Notes: generated by a model from the sequence alone, not told the origin. DNA of 64,000 nt from Candidatus Butyricimonas faecavium (GCA_944321125.1 CALUKD010000007.1:62001-126000), one strand, 5' to 3'; positions 45,046 to 55,458 are shown, counted from the stretch's first letter. Numbers and translations: made by a program.

Positions 45046-46209
45046 ATGAAAAATCCATTTGAATTTGCAAAAGAGTTATTACAGTATAACCGGGGGGAAC
45101 TTTCCGATGTGAAGAAGGAAAGTGTGGAAGAGATGTTGTCTAAAGTGAAAAGATTAGATAGGCTAGCGGGAGAATTAAAGGATAAAAAACATGTTGAGAA
45201 TGAGTTACGTGTGATAGAAAGCTTCGATGTGGAGAAGGCTTTGGTACGGTTGAAAAAAAGACAACGTGGAAAGAAACGTTTGTTTTTACCTTGGGTAGCA
45301 GCAGCATCGGTTGTGGTAATTGTGGGTATTTCTGTATTTTTGTCGATGAACCGGGAAGTGGAGGTGGTGAATTTATCCATGGAGGAAAAAATAGAGCCAG
45401 GTAAAGCAATGGTTACATTGGAGATGGCTTCCGGGCTAAAGTATCGATTAGACACCTTGTCTTCAATAGTGCGTAATAATCGGGTAAATGTTGCTTTTGA
45501 TAATAATAGAGGGGTTCTGAAAGTAAAGGAACAAGATTCTACGGATCATCTATTGCAAGAAGTGGGATGTAATACGATAAACGTTCCGTATAGAGGAACT
45601 TATACCGTGGAATTATGTGATGGTACAAAAGTATACTTGAATTCAGGAACAAAGTTGGAGTTCCCCTCCCGGTTTGACGGGGACATGCGTAGCGTAAGTT
45701 TGAAAGGGGAAGCTTATTTTGAAGTTGCTCGGAATGAAAGTAAGCCATTTGTCGTAGAGGTGGATGAAATGAAAGTAAAAGTTCTGGGGACGGCTTTTAA
45801 CGTTAAGTCGTATGTTGATGAACCGGGTGTTTATACAACATTGGTTCAGGGAAGCGTCGCAATTCTTCGGGATGGGCAACCGGAGAAGAAAATTGAGCCG
45901 GGAGAGCAGGCTTATTATAATAAGGGTGTAGGGACGTTGAGTATTTCCCGAGTGGACGTGAACGAGTTTACGGCTTGGAAAGATGGTTTATTTTATTTTA
46001 AGGATATTGCTTTGGAAGAAATTTTGCGTATTGTGGCAAGATGGTATGATCTTGAAATATTTTACATGAATCAAGGAGTGAAGAGTGTGGTGTATAGTGG
46101 AAAAATGCCAATGTATTCTTCTGTGGAGAATGTGTTGCGAAAGTTTGAAATGTCTGGTGATGTACGTTTTGAATTAAAAGGTAGAACATTAACTGTTTTT
46201 GATAAATAA
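45046..46209 (+). CDS. FecR-family anti-sigma factor
   Basis: Inner-membrane anti-sigma/signal-transfer protein, 387 aa from ATG 45046 (MKNPFEFAKELLQYNRG); the longer frame from TTG 44992 is unlikely. Residues 1-80 are the cytoplasmic sigma-binding part, one transmembrane helix follows (LPWVAAASVVVIVGISVFL), then the FecR domain (YRGTYTVELCDGTKVYLNSGTKLEFPSRF, SLKGEAYFEVARNESKPFVVEV, VLGTAFNVKSY) and a C-terminal domain that meets the SusC STN domain. It is intact although its sigma partner is frameshifted. Confidence 0.92.
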   Translation: MKNPFEFAKELLQYNRGELSDVKKESVEEMLSKVKRLDRLAGELKDKKHVENELRVIESFDVEKALVRLKKRQRGKKRLFLPWVAAASVVVIVGISVFLSMNREVEVVNLSMEEKIEPGKAMVTLEMASGLKYRLDTLSSIVRNNRVNVAFDNNRGVLKVKEQDSTDHLLQEVGCNTINVPYRGTYTVELCDGTKVYLNSGTKLEFPSRFDGDMRSVSLKGEAYFEVARNESKPFVVEVDEMKVKVLGTAFNVKSYVDEPGVYTTLVQGSVAILRDGQPEKKIEPGEQAYYNKGVGTLSISRVDVNEFTAWKDGLFYFKDIALEEILRIVARWYDLEIFYMNQGVKSVVYSGKMPMYSSVENVLRKFEMSGDVRFELKGRTLTVFDK

Positions 46210-46211
46210 TA

Positions 46212-46261
46212 AAACGGGATTGGGCAATCCCGTTTATGTACCCGCTCGTAGGGCAACGAGC
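46212..46261 (+). terminator. Tandem hairpins between fecR and susC
   Basis: AAACGGGATT-n4-AATCCCGTTT (46212-46235) and GCTCGT-n6-ACGAGC (46244-46261). The first has a T-triplet only. It may end the sigma/fecR transcript or attenuate readthrough into susC. Confidence 0.6.
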
Positions 46262-46296
46262 AGAATAAATGTTTAATTTAATTGAATTACAAATCT

Positions 46297-49200
46297 ATGA
46301 AAAAAGTTTGGGATTTGTTGTTAAATTTTTGGCAACATCGGAAATCTAAATTCTTTTTACGTATGAAAATCTCGATGATTTTATTATTGGTGGGGATTAT
46401 GCATCTTTCTGCTAGTACATTTTCACAGACGAAAGTGTCTTTGAATATGAAAGATGCGACTGTTCAGGAAATCTTTTCCAGTTTGGAGAAGATGACAAAC
46501 TACACGTTTCTTTACAAGTTGGATCTTGTTGACAAATGTGGTAGAATGGATGTAAATGCCACAGATAAGGATTTTAACCAATTGTTGGAAGATTTATTAA
46601 GGCCATTGGGATTGTCTTTTAAGATTGATGATAGAGTCGTGGTGATTACTGCTAGAGAAGATGAGGAAAAGAAAGATATGGTAATCATTAAAGGAGTAGT
46701 GAAAGATGAGAACGGACAATCGCTTCCTGGGGTAACAATTGTTTTGAAAGGTACAAGTGTGGGAGTTGCTTCTGATATGGAGGGTAAATTTACTTTAAGT
46801 GCTCCGAAACAAGAAAATCTGAAATTATTATTTTCTTTCGTTGGAATGAAGACTAAAGAAGTTGTTTGGAAGGGAGAGAAAATGTTAAATGTTATATTGG
46901 AAGAAGATTCTCAACAGATGGATGAGGTTGTTGTTACGGGGTACCAAACTGTTAATAGACGAGATATGGTGGGATCTTATACGACAGTGAGAGCGGAAGA
47001 TATTATTATGCCGGCCTATACTTCAATTGACCAGATGTTACAAGGGCAGGTTGCCGGAATGGTTGTGATGAATACGAGTTCGCGTGTCGGTACGAGTCCT
47101 AAAATTAAAATTCGGGGAACAACGACTATTTTAGGTAATCAATCTCCAATTTGGGTGGTTGATGGTATTATTCAGGAGGATCCGATAGAATTAGAGGCAT
47201 CCACATATATGACACAAGATTTGAAAACAATTATTGGTAGTCAGATATCGTGGTTGAATCCGATGGATATAGAAACAATTACAGTGTTGAAAGATGCTTC
47301 TGCAACAGCTATTTATGGTTCTAAGGCTTCTAATGGAGTAATTGTAATCACAACGAAAAAAGGTAAAGTGGATCGTTTGACAGTTAATTATACTGGGAAT
47401 GTATCAATAAATTCAAAACCGAATTATGGTCAATTCAATTATATGAATTCTCAGGAGAGGATTATCTTTTCCCAAGAGGCATTTAATGCCGGTGCTTTTT
47501 ATTTGGAAGAACCATTAATGCAACCTTATACTTATGAAGGGGCCATGCAAATGTTTTTGCAGGGAGAACTTAGTAGGGATGAGTTTAACGAACGAAAAAC
47601 GTATCTAGAATCAATAAATACAGATTGGTTTGATTTGTTGACCCAGTCCGCAGTAAGCCAGAATCATAATGTGAGTGTTTCCGGTGGATCTGAAAAAGTT
47701 ACGTATAATATCTCTGCTGGATACAGTAATTCGCTTGGACAGGAAATAGGAAATAGTAGTGAGAAATTGACAGGAAGAGTTGCTGTTGATGTGCGCTTGA
47801 GAGAAAATTTGCGAATTAGTGCAAATGTGAATGGAAATACAGGTATTAATAAAGCATTTGGAGAGGGAGTGAATCCCATGGGGTATGCAACAAGTACAAG
47901 TAGGGCTATACCTGCTTACGATGAGAATGGTGATCCATTATTTTATAGAGAAAGAGCGGGATATGTTTATAATGAAAATGTAACCTCTTTAGGATATAAT
48001 TTTGAAAATGAGAGAGATAATAGTGGGTCAAGGGTGGAGAATACATATTTTTTTTCTGCATTGAATTTTAGTTGGGATATAGTAGATTGGTTAAGATATG
48101 AATTTAGTGGCGGTTATACACGTAGCCAAACTAATAATGAATCTTGGGCTTTAGAGAAAACTTTTAAAATTGCAAGGGAATATAGAGGATATGATTATAA
48201 TGCGGTAGATCCGGGAAGTGCAGAATTTAAAGCAGCAATCATGCCTTTTGGAGGAGGATTGTTTACTTCCGATGCTTTGCAGAGTTCTTATAATATTCAG
48301 AATAAATTATTGATATCAAAGTCATTTAATGAAGATCACCGTCTTAACGTAATGTTAGGTATGGAGATACGTTCTTCTCGGGTGAAAAATAATTCAAATA
48401 CTGTGTATGGATATGCACCAGACCGGGGAGAAAAAATTATTAAACCGACTTATCCTGAAAATATTGTACCTATTACGGGTAATGTAAATGAAAACTGGGG
48501 AATTTTAGAGGGTTTATACCAAGGTCGGTGGAGTCGGAACAAAAAAACAGTTAATTATCTATCGTTTATTGATGTTATTGTGTATAAAGATGGATTTTAT
48601 TTATATATGTGATTTGTAGGTGATTATGTTTTAGAGAATATAAATAATATATCTAATTTACTACTATTTGATGGATCTTAATAAACGATCGTTTTTTGCA
48701 ACAATGGCGTATTCTTTAAAGAATCGTTATGTATTTAACTTTTCAATTCGTAATGATGTTTCAAATCGTTTTGGACAGGATGTTAACCATCGTATAGATC
48801 CGACTTATTCATTTGGATTGTCATGGAGGGTAATGGAAGAACCGTTTTTTACAAGGGTGACCTCATGGTTGAATGCCTTAAATTTACGTTTAACTTACGG
48901 AATTCAAGGAAATGCTCTTACCCGGGTCGGACCGGATTTAACTCTTATTCAAGGTTCTGTTGTAGATGTTTATAATCAATTTGCATCAATAATTGCATCT
49001 ATACCTAATCCAAATCTATCTTGGGAAAAAACACATACATTTGATTTTGGTGTTGATTTTGAGTTGTTTAAAATGTTTACAATGACATTTGATTATTATT
49101 TGAGAAGTTCTAATGCAGTTGTTTCTCAAGATTTAGCTTATGAGTATGGGATTCCAACAATGCAATTAAACGGAGGAAAGATTCAGAATAGTGGTGTAGA

Positions 49201-50032
49201 ATTTACAGTTAGTTTTACTCCTATACAGCGTAAAGATTGGGCTTTGAGCGTTTCTTTGAATTCTTCTAAGAATTGGAATGAGGCTAAAAGTCAGCAATAT
49301 GCAGCTAAAAGAGGAGAAATGTTAACCGGATCAAGTGATAAAATTTTGAAAGAAGGTTATCCGCTTACGGGTTTCTGGTCATATTCTTTTGCTGGATTGA
49401 GTCCGGAAGATGGAAGGCCTTTGTTTAATTATTTAGATGTTCCGGAAGATAAAAGGGATTCTAATATAGATCCGTCGACTTTTTTGGTATATTCTGGAGA
49501 AACAGAGCCGGCTTTCACTGGAGGGTTGAATTTGAGCTTACGTTATAAAAATTTGTCTTTATCTTCAAGTTTCGCCTTGTTGTTAGGTGCTAAAAAGCGT
49601 TTGCCATCTCCTTATGAACCATTTAATTATGGTGTTTATATACCTAAAGAAACGGATAATTTGAGTAAAGATTTGAATAAAAGGTGGAAAAAACCCGGAG
49701 ATGAGGAACACACAATTATACCGGGATTTGTAACATCGCAACAATTTTCACTTACCTTGCCGGATAATGGTACTGAGTACTGGATGGATGCTTGGGCAAA
49801 ATCGGATGCCATGGTGGTAGACGCTTCTTTCTTCAGATGTCGCCAACTGACATTGTCTTGGAATATGGGACAAGAGTTATGTAAAAAGATAGGAATTAAG
49901 AGCTTAGGTCTAAGTGCTAGTGTCGACAATGTATTTGTTATTGCAAATAAGCGTTTTAATGGTTTTGATCCTGAATTAGGTGATAGTGTACAACCTAAAA
50001 ACTATTCATTTGGAATAAATGTTGGATTTTAA
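46297..50032 (+). pseudogene. SusC/RagA-type TonB-dependent transporter with STN domain, interrupted
   Basis: Outer-membrane importer. Fragment 1 (46297-48612; ATG 46297, the upstream TTG is rejected) has a signal peptide, an STN signalling domain (residues 45-125), a carboxypeptidase-regulatory-like domain (GVVKDENGQSLPGVTIVLKG), TonB box/plug (MDEVVVTGYQ, SPIWVVDGIIQ) and the first barrel half, ending in a stop. Fragment 2 (48671-50032) is the second barrel half. Deleting 127 bp (48563-48689) joins them in frame as ...NYLSFFATMAYSLKNRY..., 1202 aa. Loss of function is expected unless fragments complement. Confidence 0.85.
48561..48689. mobile_element. 127-bp MITE-like insertion in susC
   Basis: A 125-bp element bounded by terminal inverted repeats CGTTTATT (48563-48570) and AATAAACG (48680-48687), flanked by AT at 48561-48562 and 48688-48689, a probable 2-bp target duplication. 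Including the flanks the inverted match is 10 bp. Removing 127 bp restores the frame and the SusC consensus. No transposase is encoded. It is very A/T rich, with stops in all frames. Confidence 0.7.
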
Positions 50033-50043
50033 AATGTAATAAG

Positions 50044-51603
50044 ATGAAATATTTTTTACTTGTTATTGTAACCGTGGGATTATTCTCTTCGTGTTCTGAT
50101 TTTTTGGAACCTCAATCTCAAAGTGAATATGTTCCTCAAGATGCCGTCTCGTTAAATGAGATGCTTTTGGGAGAAGCTTATCCTCAGGCAGGTTCTCCTG
50201 CAGCAATTATGGATATACTCTCTATTTTAGATGACGATATTTGTTGTACGGATACACTTGGAGGGGTTATCGGTATAAATGATGATCGGGATTTTATTGC
50301 TTTGAAAGCGGCATTTTCTTGGCAGCCGAATTTTTGGACTGTGATGAAAGAAAATTCTGATTTATATGAAAATTATTGGGAGACTTTTTATCAATTCATT
50401 TTAGGAGCTAATGCTGCTTTGGATTATATTGATGGGGTTTCAGGTACTGTCGAGGAAAAAAACTTAGTAAAAGCTCAGGCATATGCTTTACGTGCATTTT
50501 ACTATTTTCAACTGGTGAATCTTTTCGGAGAACCTTATAATTATAATAAAGATGCGTTGGGGGTGCCATTAAAATTAACCAGTGCAATGGAAAATAAAGA
50601 ATTGCCAAGGAACACGGTAAAAGAAGTATATGATCAGGTTTTAGAAGATTTGACCGAAGCTGAAAAAATGTATGAATCTTTACCGGAAAATATGCAATTC
50701 CGACGTGACTATAGAACGAATCTTCCTATGGTACAGTTATTAAGATCTAGGGTACTTTTATATATGGAAGATTGGAAAAATGCTGCTATTTATGCGCAAA
50801 AAGTGATTGATAATGAGAATTTTTCATTAATAGATTTGAAGTCTTTACCTGCAAAGACGGAACAACAGCCTTATTATAATTTTATTTCAATGGAAAGTTC
50901 TTCAGAATGTATATGGGTTTTTGGAAATATTGATAGTTATTTAAATCTTTTAGATATAAATTTAACAGTGTTGGAAGATCCCTCGAATCCATTAGGGGAA
51001 TCAAGATATTTTTATAACCAATTTAATGCATCTCCAGAGTTATTGGGGGCTTATGTGGAAGGTGATTTGAGAAAAGAGAATTATATTTTGAAAGGTCGAA
51101 ACAAGGAACAAATAGGTAATAATCAGGTAATTATTCATCCAGATGGTTATTATCCCTATGGAAAATTTGCTATAAGTTCAGAATATGCAGCTGTTGTTGG
51201 AAATGACTTTGCTTATGCTTTTCGTTTGTCAGAAGCTTATTTGAATCTGGCAGAAGCAGCAGCAAATGATAATGATCCGGAAACAGCGTTAAGTGCATTA
51301 AATACGTTACGTTCCTATCGATTTGAAGAAGGGGTTGAGGAAGTTTCGGGAATTACCGGGGATGCTTTGATTGAACGAATTCGTCTAGAACGTCGTTTGG
51401 AGTTGTGTTATGAGGGGCATCGGTGGTTTGATTTACGTCGTTATGGTATGCCTTCTTTTTCTAGGACTTGGAAAGTTGGGGGTGTTACAGTCCAAACTTA
51501 TCAGTTGCAGGAAAAAGATCCGTCTTATACATTACCTATTCCACAAGATGTATTGGATCGCAATAGAAATCTAGAGCAAAATAAGTTAGCTAATCCTAGG
51601 TAG
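50044..51603 (+). CDS. SusD/RagB-type surface lipoprotein
   Basis: Substrate-capturing lid of the SusC transporter, 519 aa, lipobox LFSSC (Cys17). SusD features: the N-terminal SDFLEPQSQSEYVPQDAVSLNEMLLGEAYP, a helical TPR-rich core with LVKAQAYALRAFYYFQLVNLFGEPY, and the C-terminal IRLERRLELCYEGHRWFDLRRYGMP signature. It follows susC after 11 nt. The intact lid beside a broken barrel suggests the damage is recent. In RagAB-like pairs the substrate is peptide, which would fit the protease-like genes downstream. Confidence 0.92.
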   Translation: MKYFLLVIVTVGLFSSCSDFLEPQSQSEYVPQDAVSLNEMLLGEAYPQAGSPAAIMDILSILDDDICCTDTLGGVIGINDDRDFIALKAAFSWQPNFWTVMKENSDLYENYWETFYQFILGANAALDYIDGVSGTVEEKNLVKAQAYALRAFYYFQLVNLFGEPYNYNKDALGVPLKLTSAMENKELPRNTVKEVYDQVLEDLTEAEKMYESLPENMQFRRDYRTNLPMVQLLRSRVLLYMEDWKNAAIYAQKVIDNENFSLIDLKSLPAKTEQQPYYNFISMESSSECIWVFGNIDSYLNLLDINLTVLEDPSNPLGESRYFYNQFNASPELLGAYVEGDLRKENYILKGRNKEQIGNNQVIIHPDGYYPYGKFAISSEYAAVVGNDFAYAFRLSEAYLNLAEAAANDNDPETALSALNTLRSYRFEEGVEEVSGITGDALIERIRLERRLELCYEGHRWFDLRRYGMPSFSRTWKVGGVTVQTYQLQEKDPSYTLPIPQDVLDRNRNLEQNKLANPR

Positions 51604-51614
51604 AATAAAAATTA

Positions 51615-52577
51615 ATGTATAAAATTATGAAGTGGAGAAATATATTTGTATTAATGATATTTGTAACAATCTTTTCTGCTTGTTACGATGAAGATAAGAT
51701 TATCCCTTTGGAATCGGATGATGAAATTTTAAGGTACGAATTCCCTCAGGGAGAAAATGCTTGGGATCAGGATATTGTTGAAATTAGTGAACAATTTGGT
51801 GTATATTTAATTTATAAAAATTTTAAAGAGAATGATTTTAATCGTTCTTGGACGGGATCCGGATTAGGAGGGACTCTTTATTATGGTTATGATTTAACTG
51901 ATGAACAAGCTGAGTTCTCGACTAATTTTATGAAAAATCATATTTTTGCTCATTTGAATAAGGCTATTGTTAATAAAGTGTTACCAATGTATTGGTATAT
52001 GGTTTATGATTATCATACTTCCACTGAATTTATACCGGGAATGGCCTTTAAAGTTGCTCAACGTTTTTATGATGAAGGATTAGATTTTTGGGGAATATGT
52101 TTATTTTATGGGGATCCTTGTCCGTTAACTGGAGAAACAATAGAAACTCCAGAGACTCCAGAAGAATTTAGGCTTCGCCGTTGTGCGACTTTGGGGGAAA
52201 TTTTCCAAGAGTCTTTTGACAAAGGTAATTTTGTAATACCGACAGGTTTTACTGATGGATTTGATTATAAGACGGAAGTTTTAAGTAATGATGCGGACAA
52301 ACTAGATGAGAATTATTATATAATGCGTGGATTTCCGGGAATAATGGATCCAGATTTTGACGGTTTTAGTCCTGTTTATAAAAATCCGACTCCTTTAAAT
52401 CAACATTTCATGGAATATATAAAAATTGCTATGCGTTATACGAAAGCTGAATATGAAGAAATGTGGCCTTCTGCAACTTATAGATTAATTCATGAGAAAC
52501 GGCAATTTGTGATTGATTATATGAAAAATACATATGGTGTTGATTTAGAAAAAATTGCGGAATTAATTGGAGAATAG
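51615..52577 (+). CDS. SusCD-associated exported lipoprotein, unknown
   Basis: A 320-aa lipoprotein; start at ATG 51615 or 51627, lipobox VTIFSAC. I do not assign a firm family. The position (third after susC, susD), the length, and the C-terminus (YMKNTYGVDLEKIAELIGE) resemble the substrate-import-associated zinc metallohydrolase lipoproteins of Bacteroidetes, but no HExxH motif is present, so if related it has lost its active site. A stretch DPDFDGFSPVYKNPTPLNQHFMEYIK near residue 255 is the kind seen in that group before its C-terminal helix. Confidence 0.6.
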   Translation: MYKIMKWRNIFVLMIFVTIFSACYDEDKIIPLESDDEILRYEFPQGENAWDQDIVEISEQFGVYLIYKNFKENDFNRSWTGSGLGGTLYYGYDLTDEQAEFSTNFMKNHIFAHLNKAIVNKVLPMYWYMVYDYHTSTEFIPGMAFKVAQRFYDEGLDFWGICLFYGDPCPLTGETIETPETPEEFRLRRCATLGEIFQESFDKGNFVIPTGFTDGFDYKTEVLSNDADKLDENYYIMRGFPGIMDPDFDGFSPVYKNPTPLNQHFMEYIKIAMRYTKAEYEEMWPSATYRLIHEKRQFVIDYMKNTYGVDLEKIAELIGE

Positions 52578-52587
52578 AAGAAAGGTG

Positions 52588-52634
52588 CAAGATTGTTCCG
52601 AGGGATACTTTTAGTTGATTTTGGAACAATCTTG
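52588..52634 (+). other. 12-bp perfect hairpin before the DUF4369/TlpA gene
   Basis: CAAGATTGTTCC (52588-52599) and GGAACAATCTTG (52623-52634) enclose a 23-nt loop, and lie 10 nt after one stop and 8 nt before the next ATG. No T-run follows, so a leader structure is more likely than a terminator. Confidence 0.5.
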
Positions 52635-52642
52635 TGTAAAAA

Positions 52643-53653
52643 ATGAAGCATATGTTGAAATTGTATCTAATATCGATTTTATTTTTTGGAGGATATTGGG
52701 AACTTGGGGCTCAAATCGGAGTAAAAATATCCGGAAAAATCCGAGTATTGGAGCCGACAACAATGAAAGTTGAAACAATCACAGGTGAATTACTACTTTC
52801 TACAAAAATCGGGAAAGATGGTGTGTTTTCTGTTGGTCCTAAAGAAATAGAACCGGATGTTTATTTTATTTGTTTTGGAGAAACGAAGCAACCTATTTAT
52901 TTAACGAATAATCAGATAACAGTAAAGGGATTTTATAATTGTCGGAATGTGGAGAGTAGTTCTCTGGAATTTACTGGTATTGATACTTATTATGAGTTGT
53001 TAGAATGGTTACCAAAAGGGGAGTTTTCACGAGATAAGACAATTAATCCAGAGGTTGAAGGAAGGTTGCAGGGAAATATGTATAGTGCATTAGCTTATAT
53101 AGCCGATATGTCAACTTATGAGCCGAATAAATTTTTATTGGATTGTATGTCGGAGGAAGCTTTGAAGACAGCTTCTGGTAAGTGGTTGAAGCATCGGGTT
53201 GATAGTTTATACCACTATTCTATAGGGGCACCTGCGTATAATTTTACTTTTCAAGATTCTTATGGAAAGAAAGTAAGTTTGACAAATTTTAGGGGAAAAT
53301 TGGTATTAATAGATTTTTGCGCATCTTGGTGTGGACCATGTCGTAATGAAATGAAAAGTTTATTGCAAATATATAATGAGTTGAAAGGAGATGACTTGGA
53401 ATTTATCAGTATATCTTTGGATTCGAAAGAAGAGAACTGGAGGAAAATGTTGGAGGAAGAAAAACTACCTTGGGTTATGTTGTGGGATGAAGAAGGATTT
53501 GTAATTGGTAATAAGCCGAATAAAATTCAGCAGGCATATGGTTTTTATAGTATTCCTTTTATTGTTTTGATTGATAAGGAAGGACGTTTGTTGGCTAAAG
53601 ATTTACGGGGAGAACAAGTACGAGAAGAGATTCTGAAGGCTAGGGCTAATTAG
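52643..53653 (+). CDS. Exported TlpA-like thioredoxin with N-terminal beta domain (WCGPC)
   Basis: A 336-aa periplasmic protein. Start ATG 52643, signal peptide ending ...GGYWELGAQ. Residues 24-105 form a beta-rich domain resembling DUF4369 (KVETITGELLLSTKIGKDGVFSVGP), then a helical spacer, then a TlpA/ResA domain (VSLTNFRGKLVLIDFCASWCGPCRNEMKSL) with the WCGPC site near residue 230-234 and cis-Pro in FYSIPFIVLIDKEG. It presumably reduces or isomerises disulfides in imported substrate or partner proteins. Part of the SusCD-downstream string. Confidence 0.85.
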   Translation: MKHMLKLYLISILFFGGYWELGAQIGVKISGKIRVLEPTTMKVETITGELLLSTKIGKDGVFSVGPKEIEPDVYFICFGETKQPIYLTNNQITVKGFYNCRNVESSSLEFTGIDTYYELLEWLPKGEFSRDKTINPEVEGRLQGNMYSALAYIADMSTYEPNKFLLDCMSEEALKTASGKWLKHRVDSLYHYSIGAPAYNFTFQDSYGKKVSLTNFRGKLVLIDFCASWCGPCRNEMKSLLQIYNELKGDDLEFISISLDSKEENWRKMLEEEKLPWVMLWDEEGFVIGNKPNKIQQAYGFYSIPFIVLIDKEGRLLAKDLRGEQVREEILKARAN

Positions 53654-53748
53654 AGAATTTTAATATTAACGTTTTATAATCAGGGATTTAACGGTCAATA
53701 AGATAGATCGTTCGCTAATGTATTGTAAAAAAATAAAAACTGTAGAGT

Positions 53749-55449
53749 ATGAAAAAGTATTTTCTTTTATTGATGGCCAGTGTATGTATTAGTGTTGCAG
53801 AGGCCCAGTTAGTAAAACAGAATGATCAGGGACAGAAAAAACAATCTGACTTGGATTGGTATAATTGTTCTTTTGATAAAGATGGGGTGTATGGGGCGGA
53901 AATAAATAAAGCGTATGATTTTTTGAAAGGGAAAAAAATAAAAAAAAGACCGGTTGTTGCTTTGATTGGATCGGGAATGGATGTTGAGCATGAAGATCTG
54001 AAACAAGCGATTTGGGTGAATCCGAAAGAAAAGTCAGATGGAAAAGATAATGATAAAAACGGTTTGATTGATGATATAAACGGTTGGAATTTTTTAGGAG
54101 GAAAAGATGGACAAGTGATGGAAAGTACGATGCGGGAAGGTGACCGAGAATATTTGCGTTTGAAAGATAAATATGCTGATTATATTTTTGATGGTAAAAA
54201 TTATTACAAAGTTATTAATGGAAAATTGACTAAAGTTGCTGCACCAGAGAATATAGAAGAGTATAATTATTATCGAGATCAAGTGTTACCGGAATCTCAG
54301 ATGGCCGGGACTTATGGCGGTTGGATGCTTTCTTATGTGATAAAGGATTATGCAGAGAAATTCGATCAAATGATGAAAGAACGTTTTCCTGGGAAGAAGT
54401 TGACCCAAACAGAATTCGGTATTTGTTATGATCCGAAGGCTCCTCGTGATTCTTTGTCAGAAGTTGCATTTATGGTTTGCGTCATGGGGTTCAATATTTA
54501 TAAAACGAATGAATGGGAAACTGTTTATGCAGGAATTAAGAGTGGAACTCAAATCGAGCAAGCTAAAGCAGATTATGAAGCTAAAGTAAAACGATTTGGG
54601 GCTGACGGACGGAAAGAGATAGTTGGTGATAATTATTTGGATATAAATGATAATCATTATGGAAATAATGTGTTATTAACGGCTGATGCGGGTATTGGTA
54701 CGATGGAGGCGGGTGTTATTGCTGCTAAGAGGGAAAATGGATTAGGAGGTAACGGTATTATGGATCAGGCTGAAATCATGACTTTAAGAGTTGCTGCCGA
54801 AGGAGAACCTTATTTGAAAGATATTGCTCTGGCCATTCGTTATGCGGTTGATCATGGTGCAGATGTGATAATGTTGCCTGTTCAAAATACACTTTATCCT
54901 GAAAATCAAAAAATATGGATTAATGAAGCATTAAAATATGCAGAGGATAAAGGAGTATTCGTTGTAGCTCCTGCTTGGGAGGCTGCCCAAGATTTATCTG
55001 TGACAACTTACTATCCCAATCGTTGGATGACCGGGGAGAAAGAATTGACGAATTTAATGATCGTTTCTTCTTCAGATAAAAACGGTAATCCTTCGATGAA
55101 TTCTAATTATGGTGCTAAAGAGGTTGATTTGTATGCTCCAGGGATGAATATTTATTCTACATATACAGGAGATACATACCAGAATGGTACGGGACTTGGC
55201 TTGGCTGCTGCAACGACAGCTGGAGTTGCAGCTTTGATTAAAGCCTATTATCCTCATTTAACAGGTACTCAGATTCGGAATATTCTTTTGGAAACTGTTA
55301 CTTCTAGAAAAGATGTAGAAGTAGAGAAAGGGATTATCGTGGATGGAAAACAGACGCAGGATTTGTTTTTGTTTGGTGATTTGTGTCTTTCCGGTGGTAT
55401 TATAAATGCTTATCAAGCAGTGATAGCTGCAGATAAAATCACTAAATAA
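53749..55449 (+). CDS. Exported subtilisin-fold pseudoprotease (S8 family, triad lost)
   Basis: 566 aa, signal peptide MKKYFLLLMASVCISVAEAQ. The S8 fold of Bacteroidetes peptidases is clear (DVEHEDLKQAIWVNPKE, DNDKNGLIDDINGWNFLGG, ATTAGVAALIKAYYP). Each catalytic residue is replaced: Asp by Gly in LIGSGMDVEH (residue 74), His by Ile where HGTHVAG should be (IGTMEAG, about 317), the oxyanion Asn by Trp in APAWEAA (about 408), and Ser by Gly in the GTS-equivalent GLG (about 483). The frame is intact over 566 codons, so it is probably a functional non-enzyme (binding, chaperone or regulator) rather than a decaying gene. Confidence 0.85.
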   Translation: MKKYFLLLMASVCISVAEAQLVKQNDQGQKKQSDLDWYNCSFDKDGVYGAEINKAYDFLKGKKIKKRPVVALIGSGMDVEHEDLKQAIWVNPKEKSDGKDNDKNGLIDDINGWNFLGGKDGQVMESTMREGDREYLRLKDKYADYIFDGKNYYKVINGKLTKVAAPENIEEYNYYRDQVLPESQMAGTYGGWMLSYVIKDYAEKFDQMMKERFPGKKLTQTEFGICYDPKAPRDSLSEVAFMVCVMGFNIYKTNEWETVYAGIKSGTQIEQAKADYEAKVKRFGADGRKEIVGDNYLDINDNHYGNNVLLTADAGIGTMEAGVIAAKRENGLGGNGIMDQAEIMTLRVAAEGEPYLKDIALAIRYAVDHGADVIMLPVQNTLYPENQKIWINEALKYAEDKGVFVVAPAWEAAQDLSVTTYYPNRWMTGEKELTNLMIVSSSDKNGNPSMNSNYGAKEVDLYAPGMNIYSTYTGDTYQNGTGLGLAAATTAGVAALIKAYYPHLTGTQIRNILLETVTSRKDVEVEKGIIVDGKQTQDLFLFGDLCLSGGIINAYQAVIAADKITK

Positions 55450-55458
55450 ATATAGAGT

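Noticed and set aside
48563-48687. The 125-bp insertion in susC as an invertible promoter or recombinase switch
   Set aside because: The inverted ends are only 8-10 bp, no promoter consensus lies inside, and no recombinase gene is near; insertion with target duplication explains it better.
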